Shown in pieces: positions 51,985 through 60,980 of a stretch of 64,000 nt of DNA. The position numbers and the translations under genes were made by a program. The stretch spans positions 930,001 to 994,000 of the forward strand of contig NZ_CP040882.1 in assembly GCF_006337085.1 (NCBI RefSeq), read 5' to 3'. Position 1 is the stretch's first letter; every line of letters begins with the position of its first letter. The notes under the pieces were generated by a model. The model ran no database searches and was not told where the DNA came from. It worked only from the letters and a program-made list of their open reading frames with translations. Origin of the DNA: Sutterella faecalis (lineage in GTDB: Bacteria; Pseudomonadota; Gammaproteobacteria; Burkholderiales; Burkholderiaceae_F).

Positions 51985-52904
51985 GACTGGGTTTTCTCCT
52001 TTCTTCTGCGGGCAAAAAAGTCCCGCATGAGCGCTTCGCCTTCCTCGCCGAGGACGCCGCCTTCAATCACGGGACGGTGATTGACGCCCGGAATGTCAAA
52101 GAGCCGGAAGGCGCCGGCAAGCGCTCCCCGGCGCGGGTCTCCGGCGCCATAAACGATCCTCGCGCACCGGGCTTCAGAGATTGCTCCCGCGCACATGGGA
52201 CAGGGTTCCAAGGTCACGTAGAGCGTCGTCTGCGTGAGCCGGTGATTGCCTGCGGCAGAAGCCGCGCGCCTTAAGGCCAGCACCTCGGCGTGTGCTGTCG
52301 GGTCGCCCGTTCTGAGCGTTTCGTTGCCGCCTTTTCCAAGGACGCGGCCGTCCTCAACCACAACCGCACCCACCGGGATTTCGCCCGCTTCTGCGGCCTT
52401 GCGGGCCTCTTCGAGCGCGAGCTTCATAAAGCGGACGTCTTCCTCGGGATTCCCGGAGGGGCGCTTCGGCGCATTCGCCTCGCGGTTCTTCTTCTGCAGG
52501 GTTTCCTTCATCCGTGCGCGGCGCTCTTCGAGAATCACGCGCGCGGCTTCAAGGTCGTCGAGAAGTCTCGCAGCGGTGACGCCCGGGCGCGGCTCGAGCC
52601 GGATGTTGGCGGCGCCGTCCTGCGCTTCAACGAACCCTTCCGCCTTCGCGGCATCGAGCAGCTCTTGAGGGGAGGCCTTAAGCCAGTCGCCCGGGCCCGA
52701 AAGGAAGTTCTTCAGAGACTCGAGAAGAGACCCGATGGAAGGATTTTTTCCGACCTCTCCCAGAAGCGCCGCACCGGCGACGATTCGGCGGTCTTTGGGG
52801 TCTGCTGCAATGAGGGAGCTCAGAGGAATTCCCCGGCGGATCGAGAGCTCCGTAAAGCGTTCAATGTCGCTGATGGAAAAATCGGGATTGAAGAGCACGT
52901 ACAT
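51981..52904 (-). CDS. tadA: tRNA-adenosine(34) deaminase TadA with unusual N-terminal extension
   Basis: TadA converts A34 to inosine in tRNA-Arg(ACG). The deaminase domain occupies about residues 155-300: DVRFMKLALEEARKAAEAGE, the zinc/catalytic HAEVLALRRA and the EPCPMCAGAI motif. The first 150 residues are extra. They read like a separate helical module (IERFTELSIRRGIPLSSLIA; PRPGVTAARLLDDLEAARVI) joined by a basic linker. Normal TadA is about 150-170 residues, so this one is nearly doubled. No internal start with a good ribosome site was evident. First gene of tadA-ldcA-kinase. Confidence 0.9.
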   Translation of the reverse strand: MYVLFNPDFSISDIERFTELSIRRGIPLSSLIAADPKDRRIVAGAALLGEVGKNPSIGSLLESLKNFLSGPGDWLKASPQELLDAAKAEGFVEAQDGAANIRLEPRPGVTAARLLDDLEAARVILEERRARMKETLQKKNREANAPKRPSGNPEEDVRFMKLALEEARKAAEAGEIPVGAVVVEDGRVLGKGGNETLRTGDPTAHAEVLALRRAASAAGNHRLTQTTLYVTLEPCPMCAGAISEARCARIVYGAGDPRRGALAGAFRLFDIPGVNHRPVIEGGVLGEEGEALMRDFFARRRKEKTQS

Positions 52905-53162
52905 CAGTGGCGTCTGGTCTCAAAAGTGGTTTTCCGTGCCGGCCATTTTACGTCCGCAGGCTCTATCGTCTCGGCGCAACTTTCGGGTTTATCCTCAATG
53001 CGGAAATCTCTGGACTCCGTCCGAATTTCCGGCTGTCCCGAAGAGGAGCCTCTCTTTTTTCGGTTTGCAATGCGTTAGTGTTGACACTTTCCCGGCCTCT
53101 GATGCCCGGGAACCCGGAAAAGAATCATCGATCAACTACAAAAAGCCCAAGAGGAGAAGTGC

Positions 53163-54224
53163 ATGACGACCGGCGAACATTCCGAACCCAGCCAGGAGCT
53201 TGAGGAATTTCAGTCGTCCATGCCGCAAGCGGCGCTCTTCTCGGACCTCGAGGTCCTGCCCGGCGGCGAAGGCTTTTGCTTCAGCGGCATGCGCATTCTC
53301 GGCGCCCTTTCGATGGAGCCGATGCCCTCCGGGGCGCCCCTCTGCTTCATCAACTGCGCGCTCGAAAACGACCGCATGCTTACAGTTGTCCTCGAGAAAA
53401 GCGACTGTGAGTCTCCGGATTTTTACCGGCTCGTCAACTCACTCCCCTTTGAATCCGAGGGAGAGAATCCTGATGAGGCCGACCCCGTGGAAGCGCTCGC
53501 GCTTCGTGCTGAACGCATTGACCGGCTCGCCGGCTGCCTGAAAGCCGCAGAGTCGCTTTCTCATCGGCTCCCGACTTCTCTCGTCAGAGACACAAACGCT
53601 TCTCTTCTCGAAGAAATCCGAACCCTTTGCGCGAATAGCGGCCTCAAGAACCGTCTCTTCGACCTCCCAGTCGCAAGCGTTCCCTACGGTCCGAGATGCA
53701 TTCCTGCCTCAGGCCTTGGCTCTGATGAGAAGGAAGACATGCGGGAACCCATCCAATTCGTCTCGCCCTGCTTCTCGGGGCTCTCTGAAGGCCGCCCCGT
53801 CATGCTCATCCGCACCACAATGAGCGACGAGAGAAAGGTCCTCCTCTGGATACGCGGCGAAGAAGACTTTCCCGTGCTTTCGAGCCGCTTTATGGGCTGG
53901 GAAGAGAATGAGCGCGAGGCCTGGTGCTCTCAGATGCGCTCACGGCTTCAAAGCGCGGCCCGATGCCTGCGCAAGCCTCATCATGCGCCGCTTGCGCAGC
54001 TTGCCGTCATGCTTTGCGAGCACGCGGAAAGCCTTTTCGACCTGATGCCTGACGAACCCGCCCCGGCTTCTCCCGGCCATCGCCAGATTCTCAGGGGAGA
54101 AGCGGCATCCAAAGCCTGGAACACAGCGCTCGAGGGACTCTTCTCACTATTTGCAGCCGTTGACGATACGGTCCGAAACAAACTAAACCTCTTCCAGAGA
54201 GAGGCCATCTCTTCTCCTTTCTGA
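53163..54224 (+). CDS. Uncharacterised protein
   Basis: The 353-residue soluble protein has no signal peptide or membrane helix and no motif I recognise. Visible segments include CFSGMRILGALSMEP, HRLPTSLVRDTNASLLEEIR and a helical C-terminal half with a run of Cys, His and Arg (SAARCLRKPHHAPLAQLAVM). The start codon has a strong AGGAGAA site. TTGACA at 53081 may be its -35 box, but no good -10 follows. A signal-peptide protein gene follows 56 bases later. Confidence 0.75.
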   Translation: MTTGEHSEPSQELEEFQSSMPQAALFSDLEVLPGGEGFCFSGMRILGALSMEPMPSGAPLCFINCALENDRMLTVVLEKSDCESPDFYRLVNSLPFESEGENPDEADPVEALALRAERIDRLAGCLKAAESLSHRLPTSLVRDTNASLLEEIRTLCANSGLKNRLFDLPVASVPYGPRCIPASGLGSDEKEDMREPIQFVSPCFSGLSEGRPVMLIRTTMSDERKVLLWIRGEEDFPVLSSRFMGWEENEREAWCSQMRSRLQSAARCLRKPHHAPLAQLAVMLCEHAESLFDLMPDEPAPASPGHRQILRGEAASKAWNTALEGLFSLFAAVDDTVRNKLNLFQREAISSPF

Positions 54225-54280
54225 GAAGCGCTCTAAACTCAATCTCCCAAAATGCTTTATTCGAAAAGGGGAGATCCGTT

Positions 54281-54733
54281 GTGAGACGCGCTTCAACCGT
54301 CCTTATCCTGGCGCTCGGCGCCATTCTTGCCGCCGGCGCCGGTGCTTCGCAAGCCTCTGAAGCGAGCGATGCGCTTGCCGACTGTCTCTACAAAAACACG
54401 TCCCAGGCCGACCGCAATGCCTTTGTGCAGTGGGCCTTCGTCACCATCGGGAAGGCGGAAACCGCCAAAGCCGTCGCGGAAATCCCGCAGGCAAAGACCC
54501 GCCAGGTTGAAAAGAACGCTCAGGCGGTGCTTACCCGCATCGTTCTCAAAAGCTGCTCCAAGCCCGCGATGAACGTGCTCATGACGGACCCGAAGAAGGG
54601 GCTTGAGAACACGCTCACGAGCCTAGCCTACAAGCTTGCGGCCGATGAGGTCGCCAAGCGCACGTCGCCCGTTCTCAACCTCACGATCACGGACCTCCTC
54701 AATTCGTCCGTCACGAATCTTCTGAAGCGGTGA
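54281..54733 (+). CDS. Small secreted/periplasmic protein of unknown function
   Basis: The 150-residue protein has a clear Sec signal peptide (RRASTVLILALGAILAAGAG, cleavage near SQA-S). The mature protein has two cysteines (DCLYKNTS and KSCSKP) that may form a disulfide. A helix-rich remainder ends in TDLLNSSVTNLLKR. The start is GTG with GGGGAG eight bases upstream. No family was recognised. Confidence 0.75.
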   Translation: MRRASTVLILALGAILAAGAGASQASEASDALADCLYKNTSQADRNAFVQWAFVTIGKAETAKAVAEIPQAKTRQVEKNAQAVLTRIVLKSCSKPAMNVLMTDPKKGLENTLTSLAYKLAADEVAKRTSPVLNLTITDLLNSSVTNLLKR

Positions 54734-54760
54734 TGCTTCCTCGATAGGGAACTCAGTAAA

Positions 54761-54802
54761 AAGAAGAGCTCCCCCGGGTGAATCCCTCAGGAAGCTCTTC
54801 TT
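54761..54802. terminator. Hairpin between convergent genes
   Basis: AAGAAGAGCT (54761-54770) pairs with AGCTCTTCTT (54793-54802). The flanking A run and short T run suggest a bidirectional terminator. Confidence 0.6.
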
Positions 54803-54832
54803 GTTCAGATCTTCAGGCGCCCCAGGCGCGAC

Positions 54833-55126
54833 TCAGGAACCGGCGCCGGGATCTTCCGGCGCCTTATGCGCTTCGTCCCAGGCGGCCTGCATTTCGATCC
54901 AGGGTGCCGATCCGGTGCCGAAAATGGTCCCGGCCGTCACCGCCATTTCTCGCGTCATGGGGGCCTTCCCTTCGAGAACCGCGAGGAAGGCGTCCCTTGA
55001 GAGACCAAACCAGCCGGCGGCGGCAGAGAGCTCCGTATCCTCCAGAATCTGGGCGAGCACTTCGCCCGGATGCTGGAGCTTCTGAGATTGCCCGCGCCCT
55101 TTGGGCGATTTTCCTCGACCGGCCAT
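54833..55126 (-). CDS. HigA-like antitoxin / XRE-family DNA-binding protein (orphan)
   Basis: The 97-residue protein has the HigA-type helix-turn-helix: HPGEVLAQILEDTELSAAAG, then LSRDAFLAVLEGKAPMTREM and FGTGSAPWIEMQAAWDEA. HigA antitoxins normally follow a HigB (RelE-like) toxin gene. Here the upstream gene, three bases away, is an iron alcohol dehydrogenase and there is no toxin gene nearby. It may have become a regulator of that operon. Confidence 0.75.
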   Translation of the reverse strand: MAGRGKSPKGRGQSQKLQHPGEVLAQILEDTELSAAAGWFGLSRDAFLAVLEGKAPMTREMAVTAGTIFGTGSAPWIEMQAAWDEAHKAPEDPGAGS

Positions 55127-55129
55127 GCT

Positions 55130-56296
55130 TTATCGGGCTCCCTCGAGGATGGCTTCAACATCTTCAGCGGCGAGCGGCTTCAGATGCCCCACCGGCCCCT
55201 TTCGGCAGCAGTGGCGCGCAATCGCGTCGATCGGGCATTCGGCGGCGCCCAAGGCCGCGAGCGTCGTCGGCATGCGCATGAGCTGGAGCCAGCCGATGAA
55301 CTTCGCAATGCCGAGCTCAATCGTTGCGCGGTCATCCGCCTGCGGCTCAACGCCCATCACCTTGACGGCGAAGGACACGAAGCGCTCAGGCGCCATCGGC
55401 GACACGTAGCGCATCCAGGCCGGGATCACCACTGCAAGACCGCAGCCATGCGTGATGCTTTCGTTCCATCCTGAAATTTCATGCTCGATTGCATGGCAGG
55501 CCCAGTCCTCCTCGCGCCCGAGACCAAAGTAGCCGTTGTGGGCAAACGTACCCGCGAGGCCGATCTGACACCAGGAATCGTAGTCGTCGGGCTTTTCAAG
55601 CACCTTGGGGCCGAACTCCATAATGGTGCGCAGCGCCGCCTCGGCCTGGCCGTCCGTGTATTCCGTATGCGCGGTGTTGGAGAAATAGCGCTCAAGAATA
55701 TGCGAGAACATATCGACGACGCCCGCGCCGATCTGAAGGGCGGGAAGCGTCTTGAAGCGATCCGGATTGATGAAGGCGGCGGCCGGACGCAGACACTCTG
55801 CGCCAATGCCGGCCTTCGTGCCGTGATGCGTGATCACGCAGCGGATCGACTGTTCCGGGCCTGCAGCGGGAATCGTGAGAACAGCGAGGACGGGCAATGC
55901 CTTCTCGGCCGACGCGCGGCCTTCAAAGAGATCCCAGCAGTCGCCCTCATATTCGATGCCGGCAGCAACGGCCTTCGCCGTGTCGATCACGGAGCCGCCG
56001 CCCACGGCAACGATTGCGCGGATGCCCTGATCCCTCACCCAGTCGATCGTCTCGCGCACGAATCCCATGCGGGGATTGGGCTGCACGCCGCCCTTTTCGA
56101 TCACGCAGAAGCCGGCGTCCTCAAGGCTTTTTTCGACGGCGTCGAGAATCCCCGTGCGGCGCGCGGAGCCGCCGCCGAAAAGGACAAGGACCTTTGCTTT
56201 TCCGCCGAGTACGGCAAGCGTTTGAGCGCCCACCTGAAGTTCAGCATCGCGGCCGAAAACGAGGCGCGTGGGATTGGAGTAGGAGAAGTTCAGCAT
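55130..56296 (-). CDS. Iron-containing alcohol dehydrogenase
   Basis: This NAD(P)H-dependent dehydrogenase/aldehyde reductase is of the YqhD/BdhA type. The 388-residue protein has the nucleotide-binding VAVGGGSVIDTAKAVAAG. Its metal ligands lie in GVVDMFSHILERYF, CHAIEHEISG and SITHGCGLAVV. It is probably soluble and acts on butanol-range aldehydes or alcohols, but the substrate is not fixed by sequence. It is transcribed with the HigA-like gene. Confidence 0.92.
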   Translation of the reverse strand: MLNFSYSNPTRLVFGRDAELQVGAQTLAVLGGKAKVLVLFGGGSARRTGILDAVEKSLEDAGFCVIEKGGVQPNPRMGFVRETIDWVRDQGIRAIVAVGGGSVIDTAKAVAAGIEYEGDCWDLFEGRASAEKALPVLAVLTIPAAGPEQSIRCVITHHGTKAGIGAECLRPAAAFINPDRFKTLPALQIGAGVVDMFSHILERYFSNTAHTEYTDGQAEAALRTIMEFGPKVLEKPDDYDSWCQIGLAGTFAHNGYFGLGREEDWACHAIEHEISGWNESITHGCGLAVVIPAWMRYVSPMAPERFVSFAVKVMGVEPQADDRATIELGIAKFIGWLQLMRMPTTLAALGAAECPIDAIARHCCRKGPVGHLKPLAAEDVEAILEGAR

Positions 56297-56403
56297 AGTG
56301 GCCTGCCTTCTTTGTGATGGGGTTAAGCTGCTTCGGGTAAGAAGAGCGGATCCGTCGGAAAAGCGCTTTCTCTTTGATGAACGCTCATTCCTTATCGGGC
56401 CGT

Positions 56404-57225
56404 TTAGGGTTCGACGCCTCTCAGGAGACGGCGTCGACTGGAATCAAATAGACAAACTGCTGCCGCAGCGGCGACATTGAGCGACTCAACGCCCTCGGCT
56501 ATCGGTATCCAATAGCGCTCGTCCGTGGCGGCAAGCGCTTCATCAGAAAGTCCCGGCCCTTCGGCGCCCATCATCCAGCAGACGGGACCTTGGGCCGTAT
56601 AGTCGGGCGCGAGAAAAAGATTCTCGCCGCCCCGGGCGTCGGCAGCGAGGAGTCTGCCGGCATAACGTTCGCGAAGCTGCCGCACCGGGCAGCCTTCAAT
56701 GATCATCACCGAAAAATGCGCGCCCATGCCGGCCCTGAGCACCTTCGGGGTCCAGAGGCATGCGGCGCCCGGGCTCGTGATCACCACGCGCACGCCGGCC
56801 GCAGCGGCCGAGCGGATCAAGGTGCCGGCATTGCCTGAATCCTGCACGCCGTCGAGATAAAGCGCATCCTGATGCGTCCATGCTTCATCCGCAGGCGCTT
56901 GCGGGATCGCGACTTCGCACATGATCCCGACGCCGTTTTCAACCGGAGAAATGCCGTCGTAGAGCCGGTCGGAAAGCACGTACACCTTCGCGCCCTTCGC
57001 GCTCGCGAGCTTGTCTGCAAGACCTGCCGCCTCGTTGGTCGAACGACCGGCCGAAAGAATGACGGCAGAAACCTTCACGTCCGGGTGCTCAAGCACGACC
57101 TCTGCGAGATGAATGCCTTCAATGAGAAGCGCCCCCTCGCGGCGCAGAAACCGGGCATCCGCGGCGAGCCGCTTCCAGCGCTTCACGCGCGGATTGGCGT
57201 CGCTTTCGATTAAGAGATGAGTCAT
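56404..57225 (-). CDS. SpoU/TrmH-family RNA 2'-O-methyltransferase
   Basis: This SAM-dependent RNA ribose methyltransferase has 273 residues. The N-terminal substrate-binding part includes RFLRREGALLIEGIHLAEVV. The SPOUT domain motifs are YLDGVQDSGNAGTLIRSAAA, WMMGAEGPGLS and IPIAEGVESLNVAAAAAV. It resembles RlmB and related 23S rRNA enzymes, but the exact site is unassigned. It is the last gene of the lpx-rnhB cluster, 38 bases after rnhB. Confidence 0.9.
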   Translation of the reverse strand: MTHLLIESDANPRVKRWKRLAADARFLRREGALLIEGIHLAEVVLEHPDVKVSAVILSAGRSTNEAAGLADKLASAKGAKVYVLSDRLYDGISPVENGVGIMCEVAIPQAPADEAWTHQDALYLDGVQDSGNAGTLIRSAAAAGVRVVITSPGAACLWTPKVLRAGMGAHFSVMIIEGCPVRQLRERYAGRLLAADARGGENLFLAPDYTAQGPVCWMMGAEGPGLSDEALAATDERYWIPIAEGVESLNVAAAAAVCLFDSSRRRLLRGVEP

Positions 57226-57263
57226 GCGAAAAATCCTTCCGGCATCAGTTTATTTTGAATAGG

Positions 57264-57938
57264 CTATTGGGTTTTTGTGCTCTTGGCAATGATGGACTTC
57301 ACGGGTTCGAAGCTTCTTCTGTGACAGGGAAGTACGCCGTATTTCCCGATCGCCTCGATGTGCGCTTTGGTGCCGTATCCCGCATGCTGCCCGAAACCAT
57401 ATTCCGGATGTTCCCGCCCGATCTGAGCCATCAGGCGGTCTCGCTCCGTTTTGGCAAGAATCGAGGCCGCGGAGATGGCCGGAACGCGAGCGTCCCCCTT
57501 TACGATGGTTTCAAAGGGCGCAGGCAGGTGCTTCGGCGCCCGGTTGCCGTCGATGAGGATGAGTTCCGGCTTCCTTGAGAGCGCCGCGAGCGCTCTTTCC
57601 ATCGCGAGGAACGTTGCTTCGAGAATGTTCACGCTGTCGATTTCCTCGACGGATGCCCAGCCGACGCCCCAGGCGAGCGCGCGCTCGCGAATGAGGGGTG
57701 CGAGCGCCTCGCGTTTTTTTGCTGAGAGCTTCTTGGAGTCGTTCAGGCCCTCTATGGGCTTATCCGGATCAAGAATCACGGCAGCCGCGCACACCGGACC
57801 CGCCAGGGGACCGCGACCCGCCTCATCCACTCCCGCAGTCAGAAGGGGCAGATGGTCGAAACCCTCGGAAAGAAAAAGACTATCCGCAAACTCCGCTTCA
57901 TAAAGCGCATCTGCGGTTTTCACTGCTCTCTTTGCCAT
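57264..57938 (-). CDS. rnhB: Ribonuclease HII
   Basis: RNase HII removes ribonucleotides and RNA primers from DNA. The 224-residue protein has the N-terminal signature GVDEAGRGPLAGPVCAAAV with the first acidic residues, ILIDGNRAP with a catalytic Asp, and the AISAASILAKTERDRLM motif. It has a typical position behind lpxB. Confidence 0.95.
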   Translation of the reverse strand: MAKRAVKTADALYEAEFADSLFLSEGFDHLPLLTAGVDEAGRGPLAGPVCAAAVILDPDKPIEGLNDSKKLSAKKREALAPLIRERALAWGVGWASVEEIDSVNILEATFLAMERALAALSRKPELILIDGNRAPKHLPAPFETIVKGDARVPAISAASILAKTERDRLMAQIGREHPEYGFGQHAGYGTKAHIEAIGKYGVLPCHRRSFEPVKSIIAKSTKTQ

Positions 57939-58031
57939 GTGTCAGGGTACTCCCCGGAAAATTAAAAATGGCGTGTTCGGGCTCATCACCGGAGCCCGAC
58001 ACGCCTCTTTCATAAAAACTGCAGAAACGCT

Positions 58032-59213
58032 TTACCAGCGGCGAAGCGCGCGCTTTTCAAGCACGTCCGCGACCAGCGCGCTCGTATCGCGCCTGAGGGT
58101 CTCATGGAGCTTCGAGAAGCGCTCAACGAGCTCCTTCTTCTTCGCTTCATTTTCAAGCGCATCCTCGAGCGCCCAGGAGATCTGGTCGGCCCGGCAGAAG
58201 TACTGAAGGAACTCCGGCACCACGCTCTCGCCCATCAGAATGTTGGGAAGCGACACGTGGCGAATGAGGGCCTTCTTCTGCATGATCATGCCGGTAAGCG
58301 CCGGCATGCTGTAGCCCACGACCATCGGCTTCTTGTAGAGCGCGCACTCGAGCGTGGCCGTGCCCGATGCGACGAGAACGGCGTCTGCCGCTTCGATCAT
58401 GCGGTGGCTTTCGCCGATCCTCACGATCATGCGCTGCGCCAAGCGCGCGTACTGGCCCGCAATGAAGATGATGCGCTCGCGCGCTTCCTCATCCGCTGCC
58501 GGGATGAGCACATGCATGTCGCCGTAGCGGTGAAGGAGCTTTTCCACGGCGCCGAAGAAGGCCGGGGCGCATCCCTTCACTTCATCGAGCCTTGAGCCCG
58601 GCATGATCGTCACGACGGGAAGCGTGTCTTCCGTGAGGCCATAGTCGCGGCGCGCTCCCATGGTATCGGGCTCCATCGGAATGACGGATGCAAGGGGGTG
58701 ACCCACATAGGTCGCGTCGATCCCGGCGCGGCGGTAGATCTCTTCCTCAAAGGGGAAGACGAGGAGCATGTGGTCGACCGCACGACGGATCTGGTGAATG
58801 CGCTCGGGGCGCCACGCCCAGATCGAGGGGCTCACGTAATGCACGGTCGGAATGCCGCGGCGGCGCAGCTGCTGCTCGATGCCGAGATTGAAGTCCGGCG
58901 CATCAACGCCCACGAAGACGCGCGGATTGGAAGCGGCAAACTTCTTGACGAGTTCGGAGCGAAGCCTCAAAAGACGCGGCAGATGCGCAAGAACCTCAAC
59001 GTAGCCTCTCACGGAGAGTTCGCGGATGTCGTGCCAGGAATGGAACCCGGCAGCCCGCATGCGCGGTCCGCCCACGCCGTATTGAGCGGATCCCTCAAAG
59101 CGCTTTTCGACCTCAGGGAGCGCGAGGCTCGCGATGTAGTCGCCGCTCGCTTCTCCGGCAAGCCAGATGATGCCGTTGGTTTCAAGAGTCGGATTCGGAC
59201 GATGAGTGCCCAT
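58032..59213 (-). CDS. lpxB: Lipid-A-disaccharide synthase
   Basis: LpxB condenses UDP-diacylglucosamine with lipid X at the inner-membrane surface. The 393-residue protein has IWLAGEASGDYIASL at the start, FVGVDAPDFNLGIEQQLRRR, and VHYVSPSIWAWRPERI, followed by LVFPFEEEIYRRAGI and MPGSRLDEV. All are hallmarks of the GT19 family. It lies 64 bases after lpxA. Confidence 0.96.
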   Translation of the reverse strand: MGTHRPNPTLETNGIIWLAGEASGDYIASLALPEVEKRFEGSAQYGVGGPRMRAAGFHSWHDIRELSVRGYVEVLAHLPRLLRLRSELVKKFAASNPRVFVGVDAPDFNLGIEQQLRRRGIPTVHYVSPSIWAWRPERIHQIRRAVDHMLLVFPFEEEIYRRAGIDATYVGHPLASVIPMEPDTMGARRDYGLTEDTLPVVTIMPGSRLDEVKGCAPAFFGAVEKLLHRYGDMHVLIPAADEEARERIIFIAGQYARLAQRMIVRIGESHRMIEAADAVLVASGTATLECALYKKPMVVGYSMPALTGMIMQKKALIRHVSLPNILMGESVVPEFLQYFCRADQISWALEDALENEAKKKELVERFSKLHETLRRDTSALVADVLEKRALRRW

Positions 59214-59277
59214 GTTCTTGGTCTCCTGCCAGTTTTGTTGTATCGGGGTCGGGGAGAATGCTTTTCGTTTTCAGAAA

Positions 59278-60066
59278 TCAGCGGATGACGCCGCGCGGAC
59301 TCGTCGTAACGAAGGTGAGGAAGTGATCGATCTCATTGACGGCGCCGGGGAAGTCCGCCTTGAGCGCTTCGATCTTTACGGCCGCTTCCTTCACCGTGAG
59401 ATTCTCGCGGTAGAAGTGTCCGTAAGCCTTTCTGAGCGCCCGGATCTGCTCATCGGTGAATCCCGCACGCCTCAGGCCCACAATATTGAGGCCCGCGACT
59501 CGGCAGGGATTCAGATGAGAAATCACATAGGGCGGCACGTCCTGGAGAACCCCCGAGGCGCCGCCCACCATGGCGTAGGCGCCGACGCGGCAGAACTGGT
59601 GCACGGCGGCCTGACCGCCGAGAATGGCGTGATCATCGACGCGCACGTGGCCGCCCAACGCAACATTGTTGGCGAGGATCACGTCGTTGCCGACATGGCA
59701 GTCATGCGCCACATGGGCGTTCGCCATGAAAAGGTTGCGGCTTCCGACCGTAGTGAGGCCTTCATCCTGCGTCGTGCCGATCGACATCGTGCAGTTTTCG
59801 CGAATCACGTTGTCGTCGCCCACAACGAGACGCGTGTCTTCGCCGCGGTACTTTTTATCCTGCGGGTGGCAGCCGATGCTCGCGCCTGCATAGACCACAT
59901 TGCGCTCTCCGATCACGGTGCTTCCCTCAACCACGACATGGCTGCGAAGCACTGTACCGGCGCCGATTTTCACTTTGGGTCCGACAAGGCAGAAGGGGCC
60001 GATGACGACGTCGTCGGCGATTTCAGCTTCGGGAGCAACGATGGCGCTGGGATGAATCTGTGTCAT
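59278..60066 (-). CDS. lpxA: UDP-N-acetylglucosamine acyltransferase
   Basis: LpxA catalyses the first step of lipid A synthesis, adding hydroxyacyl to UDP-GlcNAc. The protein is a left-handed beta-helix with hexapeptide repeats throughout. The catalytic His lies in NLFMANAHVAHDCHVG. The ATG at 60066 (MTQIHPSAIVAPEAE) was chosen; a longer frame to 60099 lacks family similarity. It has 262 residues. Oddly it is 330 bases from fabZ, with hairpins between. Confidence 0.95.
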   Translation of the reverse strand: MTQIHPSAIVAPEAEIADDVVIGPFCLVGPKVKIGAGTVLRSHVVVEGSTVIGERNVVYAGASIGCHPQDKKYRGEDTRLVVGDDNVIRENCTMSIGTTQDEGLTTVGSRNLFMANAHVAHDCHVGNDVILANNVALGGHVRVDDHAILGGQAAVHQFCRVGAYAMVGGASGVLQDVPPYVISHLNPCRVAGLNIVGLRRAGFTDEQIRALRKAYGHFYRENLTVKEAAVKIEALKADFPGAVNEIDHFLTFVTTSPRGVIR

Positions 60067-60396
60067 TTCTGTAGAAGTTCCTTTGGAGCCATGCCGCAAT
60101 TGTCTCAGCCGGAAATTTGAACGAGCTTAATGCCTGCTCTGCCCGAATCCGCGACAAAAGCGCATGCGCCGATAAGAGGACGGCGCATGAAAGCGCAATC
60201 CCCTCCGAGCTTGCCTCAGGGATTTTATACGTCCCGGCGTAAAGCGTTTCAGAAAGGCGGCAAAAGGCGGGGAGTTCGGGCAAAGAAAAGGCGGAAGAGG
60301 AATGCGCCTCGGGCGCAGCTTCCCATTCCGCCTTCCATCCGATAGCCGCAGCTTTTCAGAGAAGAGACTGCAGCGCTCAAACGCAGGACTTTGCAG
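60067..60396 (-). other. 330-base fabZ-lpxA gap with hairpins
   Basis: No credible gene is present. CATGCGCCG/CGGCGCATG forms a perfect inverted repeat near 60163-60189. A long nested hairpin with a T-rich exit lies at 60281-60334. The gap suggests that lpxAB-rnhB may have its own promoter here. Confidence 0.55.
60281..60334 (-). terminator. Large hairpin, possible terminator after fabZ
   Basis: AAGGCGGAA (60288-60296) pairs with TTCCGCCTT (60326-60334), with a nested TGCGCC/GGCGCA stem (60303-60308 with 60312-60317). On the minus strand a TTTTCTTT tract follows. Confidence 0.6.
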
Positions 60397-60876
60397 TTAT
60401 TCCGCCGCCGGCGCCGACTGCTGAGGTGCGGGGCGATAGGCGCACATCATGCTCGCCGAGGCCGCCACCTTGCCGTCCACGCGCGCGACGGCTTCGAAAA
60501 TGCCCATCCCGAGCTTGGCCTTCAGGAACTTGCCTTCGATCACAAGCTGGTCGCCCGGCTGAACGATGCGCTTGAAGCGGGCATTGTCGATCCCGGCAAA
60601 ATAAAAGAGGCACTTCTTCGGATCCACATCCTTCGGGAGGCGCGCGAGCGCAATGATGGCGCAGGCCTGAGCCATCGCTTCAATGATGAGAACGCCCGGC
60701 ATCACCGGAGCCTGAGGGAAGTGTCCGGTGAACTGCGGCTCGTTCATCGTGACGTTCTTGATCGCGACGACGCGGTCGAGTTCATCGGAGAGCTCGACAA
60801 CGCGGTCAATCAGGAGAAACGGATACCGGTGGGGCAGCTGCTCCATGATGTCCAGAATGTTGAGGCTCTTCGGCAT
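60397..60876 (-). CDS. fabZ: 3-hydroxyacyl-ACP dehydratase FabZ
   Basis: FabZ dehydrates beta-hydroxyacyl-ACP in fatty-acid elongation. The 159-residue hot-dog-fold protein has LPHRYPFLLIDRVVEL and the catalytic His and Glu in GHFPQAPVMPGVLIIEAMAQ. It is in the classic lpxD-fabZ-lpxA neighbourhood, 104 bases after lpxD. Confidence 0.97.
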   Translation of the reverse strand: MPKSLNILDIMEQLPHRYPFLLIDRVVELSDELDRVVAIKNVTMNEPQFTGHFPQAPVMPGVLIIEAMAQACAIIALARLPKDVDPKKCLFYFAGIDNARFKRIVQPGDQLVIEGKFLKAKLGMGIFEAVARVDGKVAASASMMCAYRPAPQQSAPAAE

Positions 60877-60980
60877 GGCTCTGACTTGTCTCTCAGTTGG
60901 GGTTGCTTAAAGGGAAAAGCCGCAGGTTGTTCAAAAATAGGTAAACATCAGCCTGCGGCGGAATGGAATTGTCGCTCGAA

